The position numbers were made by a program, and so were the translations under genes. The notes under the pieces were generated by a model that saw only the letters and a program-made list of their open reading frames with translations, was not told the origin of the DNA and did no database searches. This document shows, in pieces, positions 13,315-25,800 of a stretch of 64,000 nucleotides of DNA. This stretch comes from Ctena decussata (taxonomy: Eukaryota; Mollusca; Bivalvia; Lucinida; Lucinidae). Location of the stretch: assembly GCA_963989385.1 (NCBI GenBank), contig OZ022499.1, positions 51,511,757-51,575,756 of the forward strand, written 5' to 3'. Numbering within the stretch: position 1 is the stretch's first letter; each line of letters starts with the position of its first letter.

Positions 13315-13450
13315 TTAGCTCATTTCTTATGTTGAACAGTACACATTATATCAAGAATACTAATATTATGCAGTAATTTAGAACAAATGTCATATATCCA
13401 ATTTATGTGCCTAGAACAAATGTCATAAATCAAAGCTGGGGACAACAATT
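13315..13450. repeat. Repeat pair, copy 1
   Basis: TTAGCTCATTTCTTATGTTG through ATAAATCAAAGCTGGGGAC recurs at 14566-14665 in a slightly shorter form, bracketing about 1.1 kb. Confidence 0.7.
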
Positions 13451-14565
13451 TATGCGATCTTCTCAATTCAAGAAAGTAAAGTAAATATGTTGATTGGGAA
13501 GGCGGGATGGTTTGAAAATTCTGAATTTGACGATCCTGGCCCGGAAGCTTGGCAAAACAGACAAGCTCCACATATTAAAAGACAATCTCCACATATTGAA
13601 GTCATATTAATCCAACAGAGTAGCTTCCCTTTTGTTGTAACTACAACACGACTTTACCCACCTTCATGATTTGAGTTACTTCCCTTGGACTGTAAGTCCA
13701 GTATAGTGTGCATAAAATATTTTAATACAAGTATTTACAATCCATTTATGCTCACCTACTCTCTTGTTGAGGCAAGTGGTTTTTAGTGGTACTTTTTTCT
13801 GTAAAGATGCTTAAATATCAAAGTTTTAGGTTTAGCATACCCAAAACCATTTCTCGTAGCTAAATACTGACTTGCAGCATATTGCATGACCTCTTTTGTC
13901 TATATTTATCATTTTTTGTTTGGAGGTGGGTTTTCCAATAGTAAAAATATTCCTCCCGGTTTCCAGCCTTTGATGAGGTTCATTTTAATTTTAATTAAGC
14001 TGGGAACCACCCATTATGACATCACAACAGAAATGATGTCATCACTAATCACCTGATCTGTTTTGGAATATGATCATTTCAGCACAGGGTTGCTTGCAGT
14101 GTCAGCTACACTTATGCATCTTTTTGTTTTCCAAAAAGATATTACTTATGAAAATAACTGCTATAAGATATAAGCATAAAGTCTTCTGAACTGATATAAG
14201 AAATGGTAATTTTCAAGAATGTGCTTGAAACATGCCACCCCTACAGCAATAATGGTTATCTTGAGGCCGCCATTATGAAACTGAAAAAAATACATTGCAA
14301 GAGATTACTTTCCAAGCTTGAGAGCATGCCAATGAATTTCAAAAACTCTACTGGACAAATCTGACTACGAGAAATGGTAGTAAACTGAACCATGTAAGTG
14401 GAATTTGCCGTTTCTTTATCCTTTAAGTATAAACTTCGAAAAACCACTTGCTGGAGTGCCTCAACAAGAGAGTAAACATTTAAACCATAGCTACAAACGC
14501 AGGTGTCACAGGTATTGATACAACACAAGAATAATTGATATTTAAAAGGCCATTTGACGTGATGG
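13451..14565. other. Segment between direct repeats with a weak internal inverted repeat
   Basis: CTCTCTTGTTGAGGCAAGTG near 13760 is the imperfect complement of CACTTGCTGGAGTGCCTCAACAAGAGAG near 14450, with a 7-bp insertion. With the flanking direct repeats this suggests a degraded transposon, but no protein is present. Confidence 0.4.
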
Positions 14566-14665
14566 AAAAGTTAGCTCATTTCTTATGTTGAACAGTATAC
14601 TTGAAAACAAGAATACTAATATTATGCAGTAATTTAAAACAATGTCATAAATCAAAGATGGGGAC
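14566..14665. repeat. Repeat pair, copy 2
   Basis: Same sequence as 13315-13450 with internal deletion. Confidence 0.7.
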
Positions 14666-14770
14666 AAAAACGTATGTTCCACAAATTGCTGGAGTGATCC
14701 AAGCGATGCTGTCTCGGTGATGAGCTGAAGTGAGCGGGAAGCAATTCCCCCATCCGAGTGTCTATTGAAT

Positions 14771-15008
14771 TGAGCCGCGACGTGAGAAAACCAACAATGT
14801 GGTTGTGCGCCTAGGGCAGACTCAGATCAGCCTGGGCATCAGCCCAGTCTCCTCAGACTCTTTGCTAAGCGCTTAAAGGGTAGCTAAGAGTTTAAGCTAC
14901 CTTCATGCGGACAGCGAAGACTCTGATCAGACTGGGCGGATGCCCAGGCTGATCTGAGTCTGCCCTGGGCGCACAACCACATTGTTGGTTTTCCCACGTC
15001 GCGGCTCA
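14771..15008. mobile_element. Palindromic MITE, copy B
   Basis: 238 bp with full arms, flanked by the direct repeat AATT on both sides of GAGCC/GGCTC. Confidence 0.9.
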
Positions 15009-16267
15009 ATTATCTTAACCCCCCACCATGCAACTATAGCGAACTTGCGAAACAGGTTAAGCCTCCCAAACAGCAACTGTTTACAAAATGTATAGTATTT
15101 GATATAACTAACGTTCATTTTCAAAATGAAATCATAATGATTCAGAAGTTTTAAAGAACAACCCCTATGATAACTCTTATTTGAGTCACCTTCAGTGAAA
15201 TAGACAAAAATATGTTGGAAGAGGAGAGGTAAAGGGAAAGGTCGGAAAAAGTAGAAAGAAAAAAAATCGAAACATAAACCATAGAAACCGTCTTCAATAA
15301 TGTAAAGTATATGATTGTAAATTAAAATTCCATCCTTAAACAATAATAAGTGAAAAAAATCTCCGAAGTTCTAGCCCTGTAACTCTAATTTTGAGCTCTC
15401 CGGTGGGCGAATTAAAAAATCATTTGGTGGCGGGATAAACAGCTGTTGACATTATGAGTATTTAGTTGCTGCCCAGTCATTACAGCATGGTCTTTTTACA
15501 GCGTGGTCATTAATATTCTAACATGCGTACGGGTATATAGATTATAGACTCTGCAGAAGACCAAATCATTCAAACAGCGGACACAAAATGTAGAAAGAAA
15601 GGCAATGATCAAGACTAAATCAATCAGATCCCTTATCCTAACCTCAAAACCAAAAGAGAAAGAACTATAATCATGAATAGACAAAAGTTCACAAAAGATA
15701 CGCACGGTAAACCAAATAATCAGCTCTTTCCCAGATAGGCGGTCATTCAGGTACTCAAATTGAAAATAAATCAGTAACATCTATTTTCATCTATTTTGTA
15801 TAATTTAGAATAAAAAAAAACAGGAGGCAAAGAGGGCAGCTATACAGGTGACCGTATCACTAGAAGACATATGAACATGAAACACAAGAACCACAACAGA
15901 AGTACCGCCTCGGAATGGTCAGTAATAGATTACTGGGGGCTTAAGCTAGTTTTACTGGACCCAAACACTGCCAAAACATCAGGGGCAAGAACTCAATGTT
16001 CACGAAAGTGATTCTTTTTAACCGTTGCACTGACCTGTTCTACATGACATACATGAAAAGTCATGACACAATTTCACAATTTGAAAGACACTCAATTGAT
16101 GAAGCAAACATGTAACTCGATCATCAAATACTAAATTGAATATCAAGCAATCATCTGACTGGGCCATTTGCACAAACTTGCCAGTCCCCTAGCCCTGATA
16201 GATGCCGGATGGTAAGTGATCACAGTAGCTCGTCAAAGTGCTCTAAATGACGCTATCCTCTATTAAC
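15009..16267. other. Mostly unrecognised; dispersed repeat piece near 15.8-15.96 kb
   Basis: 15880-15960 (ACACAAGAACCACAACAGAA ... CTGGGGGCTTAAGC) matches in reverse orientation the segment near 33.70-33.77 kb and resembles segments near 29.44-29.52 kb. No gene was seen. Confidence 0.4.
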
Positions 16268-16490
16268 TGAGCCGCGACACGAGAAAACCAACAATGCGGT
16301 TGTGCGTCCAGCAGTCTGGGCATCCGCCCGGTCCGATTAGACACTTCGCTAATCGCTTAAAGGGTAGCTAAGGGTCTTAGCTACCTATTGCGGACAGCGA
16401 AGACTATGATCAGTCTGGGCAGATGCCCAGGCTGATTTGAGCCTGCGCTGTGCGCACAGCCACTTTGTTGGTTTTGTCGTGTCCGGCTCA
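16268..16490. mobile_element. Palindromic MITE, copy C
   Basis: A 223-bp copy with a short deletion in the left arm (around 16310), flanked by AACT direct repeats. Confidence 0.85.
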
Positions 16491-16587
16491 ACTCATTTAC
16501 ACTCGTACGTAAACATTAACAAGGCCAAATTAATTTTGTCATCGCCGCTAAAAGTGTCTGTTACACGAGTTTGTAAACATCAGTCAG

Positions 16588-16612
16588 CCCCCCCCCCCCC
16601 CCCCCCCCCCCC
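16588..16612. repeat. Poly(C) tract
   Basis: 25 consecutive C, followed by ACCCACCC. Confidence 0.95.
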
Positions 16613-16699
16613 ACCCACCCTCTGAAAAAACAATGCAGTTCAATGCCGGCATAAAATGCCCTTGTCTGCTAGGTCTGGGCAGTATATTTAGTTCAAGAT

Positions 16700-16754
16700 C
16701 AGTTCATTCACAATATATACTGTAACTATCAACTACATTATCTGTGGGTGACTC
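16700..16754 (-). other. Possible terminal exon of the PAN-EGF-sushi-FAMeT gene
   Basis: A strong minus-strand acceptor (TTTCTTTTTCTCTGTTTCAG) ends at 16755, so the exon would start at 16754 with GAGTC. The preceding coding exon ends with a single T (19109), so joining gives codon TGA and ends the protein directly at the junction, leaving this exon as 3' UTR. No AATAAA was found nearby; the lower bound is arbitrary. Confidence 0.4.
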
Positions 16755-17329
16755 CTGAAACAGAGAAAAAGAAACATTATAAATGGATCTTCAGTGAGTT
16801 TTTTTATCCTGTTCTGAAATAAAGTTGAAATATCTTCTCATGGGCCAGTTTAATCGTGTGTCATATCAATTGTTGCAGACTCTGTTAGTAGGATATATCG
16901 AGTAGCTTGGAGGTATGCTCGGCACGTATCTAGATTCTCATCTAATTTAGCCATACTGTTGATTATTATAGGGTCCACAGTCTGTTATATAGCAACTAAC
17001 CGCAGTAGCCCTGCATATGACAGCAGTAAGCTTATAATATTTCAAACCTTTGGCCTCTTTGGCCAACAAAACCAAATTAGCCGGAAGCAAACATGATAAA
17101 AAGGTACTTTGTCTAATGAAAAAAAATTAACATCGGGTGACACAGGTGTGCATCATTCAATGTTGATTCAACGTTATGTGCCCGCTGTGAATATTCATCC
17201 TTTATGACGTGGCCTTTACCATCTGAAAATATCAAATATGTAAGGGACGGATAGATGGATGTCTTGAGGCTCTTTGAACAGTCCTTTGATCAAATCGAGC
17301 CTAAAATTGATGACACCGAAATATTGTAT
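16755..17329. other. Intron or intergenic sequence
   Basis: Includes AATGTTGATTCAACGTTATG near 17160, a member of the CAACGTTGATTCAACG repeat seen also at 27.2 and 44.35 kb. Nothing else was seen. Confidence 0.4.
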
Positions 17330-18610
17330 ACAATGGCACACCGTTTGTCGTAGACCTGGGTATCACTAGAAAAATGTATTTCGATACTATCATGATACCA
17401 GAGAGGCGATACGATACAGTATCGTGATACTTCATCTGTATGGATTTGCTTTGCTTTATCAAGTAAATATGATTTTTTGTGGTAATAAATTGTTTCCTAG
17501 ATGAAAATAACAAGTTCCTATTCAGGACGATTGATTTAAATGCCGATCCGCCATGTTCAAGTACTGGTTCAGCATCCATTTTTATGTTTACGTCAGAAGT
17601 CTTTTGTAGGAAATAGTTATGTAGCATCAAGATTCATTTTCGAGTCACTTGAGCATAATCAAACGGCATTGTATGTCAGTTCCGGTAGTCACCCTGTCAC
17701 GGCAGATACACCAACAGTTTTATTGGGTGTAGTAGGGCTTCAACTTTTACGAAATATTGTAAACGTGAAAGAGAGCGCTTGAAAACGGAACGATCCGTTT
17801 AAAAGACCACCCCCGTTGCTATTATTCCAATTATCATACGCTTTTAAGACGCCCCCGTACCTATACGCATCACCACAATATCGTATCCAATCATATGCTG
17901 TCATTTACGGGGGTCAACTCTAAGTTAAAAGTAACCAACGGTATTTAAAAATGTATTTTGACAGCAATTATTTTCATACTGTGTTTGATAATTACATGGA
18001 TAAGATTTATAAAACAACGGATATAGTTAACAAGTTAGTTACTTATTACTGTGAATGCAATTATCTCACCTTCCCGGTAAGCTTATTCTGTGATAAGCAG
18101 GTCGGCCTAATTTTTTAATTACACCGCACGTGCTGTCGGCAAAGTTTGCTTTGTCTTTGATCTGCAACGTCTAAAACTAGCTGCCGATTATGATGAAACA
18201 CATTTTTTCGCATAACGTGTACTTAGAATTGGTTTGCATAAGAATACGCAGAATTTAGAGTATAAAGATTTAGATGTTTCGAGGACGCCGTCAAGTACAT
18301 TAATATTTCAACATGTTGGCGGTCTACCGCGTGTCCAAGTTCGGTCAGATGATATGTAAATTTTGTAAACGTTTACCACATACACACGAACCGTTACCGT
18401 TTATCAGAGTAACATAGAAGATCTAGGTGTAAGCGGCGCTATTCAGAAGAAAGCGGTGCTTATGTTTTGGACGTTTGTTGACACTTGGGGTATATGTATC
18501 GCCAAGTATCGATACCTGGAGTTAGTATCGCGATACAGTATCGCCAACAAAAATATCAGGATATACATCGATGATATCGCCCCAGTTTTAGTTTGTCGTG
18601 ACAGGAATTC
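17330..18610. repeat. Possible foldback element with TATCG-rich ends
   Basis: The left end (17335-17440; GTTTGTCGTAG, ACTGGGTATC-like, GATACAGTATCGTGATAC) is imperfectly complementary to the right end (18490-18605; GTATCGCGATACAGTATCG, GTTTGTCGTGAC). The interior has one 80-codon plus-strand frame at 17540 without a recognised domain. Boundaries are approximate. Confidence 0.4.
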
Positions 18611-19108
18611 CATCCAAATCAGGATTAAAACTCAAACCGCCAGCTTAGCGACTATGTAAAAATGCATACAATAAGCAACTGTAGGGTTAACTACCAGTTT
18701 AGTATAGCTAACGAAAGGGTTGGGTATCAAGACACAAACAAAACATTAGTCTATTCAAAAACTAAGGACCAAAATGATATACTTCAAAACTGGCGTCCCG
18801 ATAAAGCTGCAATAACTTGTAAAAAGGGCAATTTGTACTAATACTGTAAGATGTTCTTTTTGAGATCCAAGTATCTAGTTTTCAAAGAAAAGAACATGAT
18901 ATAACTTGCTTTTGTGTAGCACAGTCAAGCCTTTTATTTTCCTATCGTTTCAGTTACGGTTTGTATAACTTACGAAAGAATGTCCGAGAGTTGCAAACCT
19001 CTATAAAGCAGAGTAAACGCAATACTATAGATAATGATTTCAACTATTTGAGCAAAGACAAGTTATTCTAATGTATTAAAGGATACAAAGAAGATAAGAA
19101 AATCTTAC
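18611..19108. other. Intron or intergenic sequence, nothing recognised
   Basis: No feature seen. Confidence 0.35.
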
Positions 19109-19304
19109 ATATAAACAGTTTGAAATATCCTTCGCCTCCATATCCCACACCCATAGACACGTAATTTAGCACATGTGCAGGGCTCATTGCCCAACTCATA
19201 ATCTCATGGCTCCCAACAACTCCACCTTTACCAACACGTACAATATAATTGGCCCAGCTGACCCAGAATTCACGGTATTCACTCCGGGACAGGATGTTAG
19301 ATTC
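19109..19304 (-). CDS. Exon 5: C-terminal half of FAMeT domain
   Basis: Starts after a TTTTACCTAG acceptor and reads ESNILSRSEYREFWVSWANY, then IVRVGKGGVVGSHEIMSWAM and ends near GVGYGGEGYFKLFI. The EYR.FWVSW and RVGKGG motifs are hallmarks of the second half of Methyltransf_FA domains. It joins exon 4 in phase 0. The donor ATGTAAGA follows with one base (T) left over. Without splicing, the frame would continue 13 more codons to a TAG, so an unspliced terminal exon is the alternative ending. Confidence 0.85.
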
Positions 19305-22300
19305 CTAGGTAAAACCAACATGAATTAATATCATATGGCCGCCCTTTTACGGAATGGCGTAACGACATTATATATTTTACATCACGTTTTCTATTGTTGA
19401 TAAGGATTGACCTGGCACTCATTTATTTTCGTCATTACACTCGGATGTTTTCGTTAGTTTTAGCGATGATTTACCGGAAAATACTGCTATTTGAATATAA
19501 TACAGTCACTCGAATGTCGCTGACGCCGTAGCGTAGTGGTGATGGCTACGAACGGCAGATACGGATATCGAAAGATCAAGTCTGATAGCATTCGTTTTTA
19601 GTAATTTCATTTTTTTACTTCTTGTCTTTATTCTTAATTGCATATTTTACTTAATAATTTTAAACGATTTTCTGTCGTATGGGTTTCCCCCGTATGTGTT
19701 GTGGGAACGTGTCCCGGATTCTCTTGATTCCTACGTACTCTAAAATTGTCCTTCTGCTGACAACAGCTGCATTTATAGTCTGTTGAATAATGATCCGCCT
19801 CCAGGTGCGTGTTTTCCTGAAATGCTTTGATTTGGAAGCAATGAGTATTTTTTCTTTGAATCTGAGATGTTTTTTTGTCGACATTGCTGTAGGATTTACA
19901 TGTACATGTGATAGTAGAAAGACAGTGCATCTCGTTTCATAGTAAAGGGGATTGTCGGTTCGGCGATGGTGCTGGGTCACTTTCAGTGCCCGGCCGCCAT
20001 ATTAGTTTGGCTGATAGTGCGACAAAGGGCTACTGAACTTGCAATAGGTGCGGGTGTTTTTGTATATTTTTTTTTCTCTCGCATATCATCTCTTCTTTCA
20101 CCATATCTTTGAAGTGAGTGAGTGAGTGAGTGAACTCGGGTTTAACGTCCCACCAACAACGAGGTCATACGGAGACGGGACCTCGGTTTAAAGTCTCATC
20201 CGAAAGACCGGAGAAGCGGGGGTTCGATCTTGCGAACCCTGGATTGGTAGTCTGGAGTGTTATCCACTACGCTACAGCCGCTCCTCCCTATCTTTGAAAG
20301 ACGGTCCTATACAGAATATAACACTGTCTCAAAGGGCCGTTAAACCCAAGGCAACCAACCAACCAAATCAATAGCTGACACATTAAAAATTTGTGTCGAG
20401 CATGGAAAGATTACCTGTTGCTCTTAACGCAAAGCAAAAAATATATGTAAAAATATTAAAAAGACGGTGTTGAGATTCGAACCCATAACTCCAAGATTAT
20501 AGGACCAATGCCTTATCCACTGCGCCACTTGATACAGTGATATTTTTCCTGTTTAACAGTAAAGTACATACTCGCGCTGCTTTTACTCGTTCTTATTCGG
20601 ACACCGTGAATTAATTTACGGAGGTGAACGGAATATTCATGAGTGCCAGGTCAATACTTACGAACAATAACACATTGCACCTAAAGAAGCAATGGGTTTT
20701 CTTTGTTTTATAATCTCAAACAATTCACTGCTTTGTAACGCGAGAGTATAACTGCTGACGTTATGGTTATTTAAGAAATAGATTCTTGCTTACAGTGATT
20801 TGTTGCCCAATATCACTGGTTGGAGGTCAGTCGTAAAGTGATATGTCACGAGCGCGAAGCGCGAGTGATATAGTCACTGACGACTGACCGACAACCAGAG
20901 ATATATTGGGCAACAAGTCGCTTGTTAGCAAGAATCCGCAGGCTATTTCGATTCTAACACGCCAGAAACGATGTAAAATCATATAAAATTTAATATCGTA
21001 CGACAAACAGTATATTGCTACAGCCAAAATCCCCACACACTTGAAAATACATTGCAGTTCATGAAATATATGTTTTGGGGGAAAGACTTTTGGCATTAGA
21101 CTGTGCAAAAATGACCTCAGTTCACCAAAGGCATGGAGTGGTCATTCAACTTCATTTATTATTTTTTTTTTGTTTTCAACTAAATTATTTTTAGAGCCGT
21201 CGAGTGTTAGAATCGAAATAATTCAGCTCAAGATGTGAATTATTTACCAACACTAACAGTTTGTCGGCCAGAGGTATAAACATATCGGGAATATATACGC
21301 CTAACATTTGACGTAAATTTGACGCACATTTATAGGAATGTCACATATAGCCTACAAGCAAAATATCAGCCAAATCGTGCTGTTAGTTGATGAAAATACA
21401 AGTTTGTATGATCACAGTGGACAGCAAATTCCAAGTTCCGGTTCCTCATTGCCTAGACGGTCTACAAGGAATGATACGTTGTTTCAAAGAGAAAGCGTTT
21501 GAAATTGTTGACAATTGGCGATGGAGGATTATGCCGGATTAAGCCTATATCTAATCTTATGGGTCATATAAGCTAATACCTTATAATAACAATTTACTGG
21601 TATGAACGTGCTCAGTATGATCACGACTTTGCTCATCAACTAAAACGATCTGAGTAACCACCTAGGTGTAAACTTAGGGGATAACTGTATTCAAAATTGT
21701 CATTCTAGGGAGGTAAATCGTTGGTTTTATGGTCGGAAATTCCGTTTTACGGCGACGCGCCAGCGGAGCCGTAAAACGCGATTTGCGACCATAAAACCGA
21801 CGATTTACTTCCCCAAATGACAATTTGCAATACTGTTATCCCCAATCTAATGCATTTTTCACATTTTCACTTTTAAAAGTGTGCTACTTTGCATCCATAG
21901 CAAACATTTTCGAGGTATTCTATCTAGTAACCACAGCATGATGACTTCCTAATTTGGCTTGTAGAGTGTACTTGATGTCTAACACTCCTCTGTTTGGCCT
22001 ATATACTGTCGCAAATGTTTGACGTTATCCAATCAGACGTTTCGTTACATACGTAAGTGCATTAGAATCGTCTTTCATTGCAATGATGCAACTGTAATCC
22101 TAGGCCTTATCTGTTAATACTCACCTGATAAGTATCTCGATTAGTCCCTTGCTGTGCATTTCTGATGACGCTCATGGAATTACCCCAACCACCGAGGACA
22201 ATCTCAATAACGTTAGAGTAGTACTCGTTCTCATCCTGCTTTAGGAGAATATGAAAGTCATTTGTCACCTTGCACAAGAAATAAATGGATGTCTTGTCGA

Positions 22301-22787
22301 CAATGTCGAATCCATCGGCATAAAGATTATGAAGAGTATATGCTGGACTTCCACCTTTTTGCGGGTTATAGTATTCCTTCGTCGTTCCTAGTGATAACAA
22401 AGCCTTTAATTATACGTTATATTAGCAAATTTAAAAATAATAAAAATTGGCATCTTTCTAGTTTGCTACATTGAGCCGCGACACGAGAAAAACAACAAAG
22501 TGGTTGTGCGCCCAGCGCAGACTCAGATCAGCCTGGGCATCCGCCCAGCCTGATCAGAATCTTCGCTGTCCACATGGAGATGGCTTAGACCCTTAGCTAC
22601 CCTTTCAGCGCTAGCGAAGAGTCTGCTTAGACTGGACAGATGCCCAGGCTGTTCTGAGCCTGCGCTGGGCGCACAACCACTTTGTTGGTTTTCTCGTGTC
22701 GCGGCTCAAAATAAATTCTGAATAGTGAAACCCTTTGGAAGCAAGGAATACAAAAAAAAAAAAAAACGTTTCGCTCTACAGAATAAT

Positions 22788-22832
<45 letters not shown>

Positions 22833-25800
22833 TTAATGTACTTACTAATATGAATCATGCCCCAAGAAACGGGATTTATGAGCATGCTTAAAAGGCGAAA
22901 AGTCTGTACAGCCGGTACAATCCGGAATTTCAGCAGGAATGGTCCTTTATGTAATAAGTTGAACCATCTACGGCTCTTGAAGAATCTTTATGTCAAACAG
23001 TGAAGACTCTAATCAGACTACGCCGACCGATGCGCAGTCTGGTCTGAGTCTTTATGTTGGTATTTGCTATTCACTTGATCTCTCGGAAATTTCTAATTCA
23101 GGGTTCTGAAAAATCGAGGAAATCTTTCAAAACCAGATATACGGTGAGACTCACCGTATATCTGGTGAATTTTTCAAAACCAGATATACGGTGAGACTCA
23201 TCACCGTATATCTGGTTTTGAAAAACCAGATATACGGTGAGTCTGAGACTCACCGTATATCTGGTGAATCTTTCAAAACCAGATATACGGTGAGTCTTGA
23301 AAAACCAGATATACGGTGAGTCTCACCGTATATCTGGTTTTGAAAGATTCACTCTCTCAAAGACTTATTATACCGAAAATCAGCAATCGGAAAAAAATAA
23401 AGATTTTATCTGAGAAAAAGAAAGTTATTAAAATTAAACATGTCTCCATTCCGCTCCTTCGTATTGTTATTATGCTGATAAACCTGTACAACACCTGAGA
23501 TATAGAATCGCTATTACCTTTCTAATATCGATTAATGCCTAACGTTCCGCGGGTCTAAGGAAAATAACTGCATTCGCATTAATACTCGCTCCAGGTAACA
23601 GGTTAACCGATTATCCTACTTAGCGCGCCTTGAAGGCTTAAGCTCCAGTCGGACTCATTTTCTAGGTATTCTATCTAGTAACCACAGCATGATGACTTCC
23701 TTATTTGGCTTGTGGAGTGTTTCGGCGTTGAATGAGATGGTAAACATTTACACACAAGCATAGTTACGTAATATACATTTGCTTTTTTGAATGAGTATTC
23801 ACATACACGCTTCACTACATATAATAACTACCATTTTTAAACCAATATTGTTTTTGTTATTTAAGCATCTAACTATTTCATGGAGAAAAAGTTATGTTTC
23901 CCGCTTAGATGGCCTTCATTTTCCGACAAATTCAGTTTTAGTTACAGAGGTGGAATCAAGTTGATTTGGTTATAGCGAATGAAGATTATAATACATGTGT
24001 GCCGCGACACAAAAAAAAACAAACAAGAAAGTGGTTGTGCGCCCAGCGCGGACTCAGATCAGCCTGGGCATCCGCCCAGTCCGATAAGAGTCATTGCTGT
24101 CCGCGAGGAGCTAGCTTAGACCCTTAGCTACCCTTTAAGCGGTCAGCGAAGAGTCTGATCAGACTGGGTGGATGCCCGGGCTGATCTTAGTCTGCACTGG
24201 GCGCACAACCACTTTGTTGATTTTCTCGTGTTGCGGCTCAATGATGGCCTAGGGATGGGGAACCTTGTTTGGATTTTTTATGATAAGGCTGCTTTTCCGA
24301 GGTGAAATATGAACACTACGTAATGTTCACGGAAGCATATATAGCAAAATTCAGAATGATATTTCCAGTTTTATTCCAGCCAGAAGAGGGCAGTGATTTG
24401 TTGGCTTGAAACTGCAGTGAAACTCGAAACTGATGCAAGACTTTTTTCACTTGTGTCCTAACTGCAAGGAATGTAATCGAAGAAAAAAATTCTATTTTGT
24501 CTCTTAAGAGTATACTAGAAACATGTAGTTATAAACATGTGACCATTGATCTTACCTCCAAAAAGGTGTCTAATACGTTAGTTTCAAGCTATTTTCATAT
24601 AAAGGGCGTTTCAACCAATGACCATAAACACCGTTATTGAGAAGCTTGTTTTATCGCAGATGTAGGGCGACTACATTGAACTTGAAAATATTTTTAAACT
24701 TTGTGCTGCAATACTTAAAGTACCAGAAGCCTGCCTGAAGTTTATTCTCCTGATTTTATGTTCTTGTAATTCCAACAGCTATTATGACATTTTGAAAACT
24801 CATTTCAAAGGGAATTGTCTGCAGACTATATTTTTACTAAATTTTGGGTGGAACCGCCCCTGGTCCCTTAACAATTAATGAAAGATAGGCTAGGCAAATG
24901 CATTGATACTGTCACAGGTCCTTAGTATAATGCTCTGCTACTCATCTATGGTACTGGTTTCTGGTCATCTTTAAATTCATTCATATACTGAATATCCTTT
25001 TAACATAAGTTTGCTATCTATTTTGATTGCATTAAAAGAAGTAGGAGCATGTGAAATGTTACCTCATTTTATGGCAGCAGCAGTTATTTGTATCTGAAAA
25101 TGAAGTCAGGAGCATTTTTGTGTTGAAGATTCCATATCTCCGAGAAAGGCTTATACAGAATGACAGTCTTATTCTAATACATGTTCTTTGACCGTCTAAT
25201 AAAATTTGGAATAAACGACGTTTCCGTAGCATCATGTTATGCTTAAAACGTATTCATTTTCAGCTAGCTATTAGTGGGAAACACCATGGTGCATATAATC
25301 AGGAAACATCCTATCTTTAGTTTCAGTTCTTGTCTGGAATCGTAAAATAAGTAGTCATTTCCAATCAAATTTCTAATGCTTAAGACGCTTTATCTAAACC
25401 TTAGGAGCTTGAATCATAATAATTTGGGTAAAAGAACACAGTTTATATAAATTGTAGAGATGGAAGAAAGTTCGGGATAACTTATGAAGGGAAACATTTT
25501 TTTCAGGTGAAAAATAAGATTCCAACGCCGTATGAAATCGTTGTAATGATTGGCGATGTGTGTAGCAGAACATGTCGTTTGAACGATAGTACCTGTTTTA
25601 TCCTTGACGATTAGAAGATAATTCGGCGGCTTCAAATTGCCCAGTTCATAAAACTCCACATAAACGTTAAACAAGATTTTTTGTCTATTTCACAATTCAG
25701 GCTTTCAAGCAAAACTGGCAAGGACAGAGCTTTTATGAACAAAGTATATACATTGTGCTGATAGTACATGTATAAACACAATCCATCTGGACCATGAATT

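Larger units (their letters stand above)
19393..20668. mobile_element. Probable transposon-derived segment with ~30-bp inverted ends
   Basis: 19393-19422 (ATTGTTGATAAGGATTGACC, then TGGCACTCAT) is the imperfect complement of 20639-20668. Inside are two tRNA-like sequences and a SINE-like segment, so this may be a nested composite. No transposase is visible and no target duplication could be fixed. Confidence 0.45.

Noticed and set aside
20465..20545. Functional tRNA gene
   Set aside because: Despite good A and B boxes, the acceptor and anticodon stems do not pair.
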